Assembly (NCBI GenBank): GCA_049975425.1
Contig: JBNGDI010000013.1
Location: 12,082 to 76,081 of the forward strand
Origin: HyVt-105 sp049975425
Lineage (GTDB): Bacteria; Bacteroidota; Bacteroidia; Bacteroidales; VadinHA17
Direction of reading: 5' to 3'
DNA length: 64,000 nucleotides
In this document: positions 62,167 through 64,000 of the stretch, one piece after another
Position numbering within the stretch: position 1 is the first letter of the stretch
Layout of the letters: each line of letters starts with the position of its first letter
Notes under the pieces: generated by a model
Databases searched by the model: none
Told to the model about the DNA's origin: nothing
What the model saw: only the letters and a program-made list of their open reading frames with translations
Translations under genes and position numbers: made by a program

Positions 62167-64000
62167 TTATCTCACAAGGGTCACTTTCCGGATCTTCCGG
62201 CCCTCAGCAGTATCCATCCTGATGATATATACCCCGCCTTTTTCAATGTCGGGCTTCCATTGCAACGTATAACTGCTGGCCGGCAGAATCTGATCAAGTA
62301 AAATATCCACCTGCTTGCCGTACATATCAAAAACTTCCATACGAACATGACCGGGCTCGGAAACCTGATACTCAATATTCAGAATATCATCCATCGGATT
62401 CGGATATGCACTGAATCCGCGATCTTTATTTAAATCATAGGGTATAATTTCTGTCGACACACTCAGTTCAACAGCATGGAAGACATCTCCCTCGATCATA
62501 TCGCTTTTGAAAACAATGGTTTCGGGGCAACTGTAGGTCAACTCACTCTCTGAATCATAGTATTCAAATCTGACCGTTTCTCCCTCCCTGATATTGCTGT
62601 GGATCATAATGGGATAGAAAAATTCACCAAGAGGGTAAAAATAGAGTCCTTCGGATACACCTCTCAACTGGTCACCCACATAGGCCAGTAAAAGATCTTT
62701 TTCCGAACCTGAAGGCATCCCATCCACCATTATTCTTGCCGTAATGTTCCCGCTGTATTCAAACAGGGAAGGCTCTACTGTTGTTCGGGGGTTGACCATG
62801 GAAATAACCGTGCTCTTTTTACCCGAGACCTGTGGATATTCCAGCACACTAGGATTGGTTATTTTCATCATGTACCCCTCACCGGGACCCATTTCTGTCA
62901 GTGTCCCAAACCAGCCGGAGCTTGTATAATAGGTTGCCGAAACTGTCTGGTTTTTGATAAAATCCAGAGCAGTCGGCGTATACAATGATAGAGCTGTATT
63001 GATCGGCAAAGAATCCTGAGGTAAATAACTGACCCAGTTCCATCCTGCTACCAGATCAATAGTAGTAGCAGTTACATCCACAGGAGTTCCGCAAAAATCA
63101 ATACCACAGGGGTTCTGTAACTTCACCTTGTAAAGCTCGGAAGGATTTAACACCTCGAGCGATCCAAACCACAGATCATAAGTGGCATAATAAGTTGCAG
63201 AACCTACCTGGTTTTTAATAAAGTCTCCGTTGGAAACACAGGAAGAAAGGATATGACCAACAGACATATCATCCGGAACAGTGTTCAGAGAAAACCAGCT
63301 CCAACCGGTCGGAAAAGACAAACGAAAATTCGTGCAATTATTCATGATCACCGGATTTACCGCATCTCCGGCAATCGTATCAGAAACAAATTCCAGGGTA
63401 AAATCCAGGCTGTAGGTTTCATTCTCAGAAATATCGAAATACCTGAATCTCATCTGTTCACCTGATGCGGCATTACTAAAGAACATCAATTCAAATACAT
63501 AGTGATCGGCAGGCGCAAAATACCTTGACTGAACAATTCCCCGGCATTCTTCATCAACAAATGCTCCCAGGTATCCAGAATCAACCGGCTGATCATCAAT
63601 ATAAACTTTCGCTGTTACCTGTCCGCTATAGGCATAATCGGGTGGATTGATATCCCATCCCGGAGGGAGTACTTCATCAACAGTAATATCAAAAATTTCG
63701 TTAACACTTGCTTCACCATCATCTGCCGTTACAACAATACTTGTGGTTCCATGACTCTTCTCTGTGATAACCAGATTGTTCCCGGAAACATCAGCCGTCA
63801 CTATTGCCTCATCAACACTATAGGCCGAAAGCAATAATTCATCTCCAATATCCGGATCAGAAAATACTCCTGTCAGGTCAATGGTATATGAATAAAAGTA
63901 TTCATTGAGCATCATATCAGGTAACGGATTCTCCACCACCGGGGAATCGTTCTCGGCTGTCACCGTGAAGGTGGCTGCATCACTGTCCTGCAACCCTCCT
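62167..64000 (-). CDS. T9SS adhesin, second giant protein (5' end outside window)
   Basis: The last ~611 codons of a protein that begins beyond the right edge; the frame is open through position 64000 (GGLQDSDAATFTV). It starts with the end of the same 96-residue cadherin-like repeat, then a divergent repeat. A copy of the module seen at the N-terminus of the neighbouring adhesin follows (YLGAFVDEECRGIV). Two repeats of a W-W domain come next (GWSWFSLNT with DFIKNQVGSATYY, and GWNWVSYLP with DFIKNQTVSATYY). A second module copy (LLAYVGDQLRGVS) and a type A T9SS sorting tail (AYPNPMDDILNIEY to VTLVR) end the protein. It lies 29 bp upstream of the other adhesin on the same strand, so they probably share a transcript. 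Confidence 0.9.
   Translation of the reverse strand, partial: GGLQDSDAATFTVTAENDSPVVENPLPDMMLNEYFYSYTIDLTGVFSDPDIGDELLLSAYSVDEAIVTADVSGNNLVITEKSHGTTSIVVTADDGEASVNEIFDITVDEVLPPGWDINPPDYAYSGQVTAKVYIDDQPVDSGYLGAFVDEECRGIVQSRYFAPADHYVFELMFFSNAASGEQMRFRYFDISENETYSLDFTLEFVSDTIAGDAVNPVIMNNCTNFRLSFPTGWSWFSLNTVPDDMSVGHILSSCVSNGDFIKNQVGSATYYATYDLWFGSLEVLNPSELYKVKLQNPCGIDFCGTPVDVTATTIDLVAGWNWVSYLPQDSLPINTALSLYTPTALDFIKNQTVSATYYTSSGWFGTLTEMGPGEGYMMKITNPSVLEYPQVSGKKSTVISMVNPRTTVEPSLFEYSGNITARIMVDGMPSGSEKDLLLAYVGDQLRGVSEGLYFYPLGEFFYPIMIHSNIREGETVRFEYYDSESELTYSCPETIVFKSDMIEGDVFHAVELSVSTEIIPYDLNKDRGFSAYPNPMDDILNIEYQVSEPGHVRMEVFDMYGKQVDILLDQILPASSYTLQWKPDIEKGGVYIIRMDTAEGRKIRKVTLVR

Noticed and set aside
1..64000. 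tRNA, rRNA or other classical RNA genes
   Set aside because: No cloverleaf-like block with a T-loop (GTTCGA-type) and CCA-end context, and no rRNA-like conserved segment, was recognised by eye. The GTTCGAATC at 16643-16651 lacks matching tRNA arms.

Overview
The window reads as a draft-genome or MAG scaffold from the phylum Bacteroidota, most plausibly a marine or anaerobic Bacteroidales/Marinilabiliales-type organism. The lineage call rests on protein content: a PorP/SprF-family type IX secretion (T9SS) protein, a gliding-motility-type (CHU_C) C-terminus, Por-type T9SS sorting tails, and a Wza lipoprotein with a C-terminal membrane helix. The start-proximal DNA also generally lacks Shine-Dalgarno motifs. 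Two 100-N blocks (19218-19317 and 21883-21982) are scaffold gaps.

Layout. (1) 1-15.3 kb is mixed chromosome. It holds a 3'-truncated GH127 lipoprotein beside a xylulokinase, an isoaspartyl methyltransferase with a secretion-like leader, a membrane protein and a TPR protein. An ECF sigma / anti-sigma / Spy-CnrX-like operon follows, with a readable autoregulatory promoter. Then come a family-4 uracil-DNA glycosylase, a metallophosphoesterase lipoprotein, a lipoprotein with thioester-domain-like motifs, a cation-chloride-cotransporter-like permease and an ENPP-like phosphodiesterase. (2) 15.4-19.2 kb begins the polysaccharide locus on the plus strand: Wza, an atypical sugar transferase, a tiny protein with a PID-CTERM-like tail, and a Cys-less exosortase-like membrane protein cut off by the first gap. 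(3) 19.3-24.7 kb is a T9SS type B module: a pectate-lyase-like beta-helix protein with a CHU_C tail, PorP/SprF, and a PD40/SPOR-like protein. (4) 24.7-53.5 kb is the main exopolysaccharide cluster, mostly on the minus strand. It has seven GT4 glycosyltransferases, the CapE-CapF-CapG set for UDP-L-FucNAc, a flippase, a Wzy-like polymerase and the Wzc-like chain-length kinase. Around them lies an unusual accessory set: two asparagine-synthetase-like proteins without the glutaminase cysteine, two FemAB-like acyltransferases, two ATP-grasp enzymes (a third lies at 54.2 kb), a radical SAM protein, a CE4-like deacetylase, a CapA-like phosphoesterase and a duplicated Cys-rich protein. (5) 55.3-64 kb carries two adjacent giant T9SS adhesins with tandem cadherin-like repeats; the second runs off the right edge.

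How it fits together. Wza, Wzc, flippase, polymerase, initiating transferase and GT4 enzymes form a complete Wzx/Wzy-type export pathway, and the precursor genes indicate that N-acetyl-L-fucosamine is one building block. The ATP-grasp, FemAB-like and Asn-synthetase-like genes suggest, by inference, that the glycan is decorated with amino acids or amides. The PID-CTERM-like protein beside an exosortase-like protein suggests a small sorted surface protein co-produced with the polysaccharide. These two combinations are the strongest candidates for undescribed biology here.
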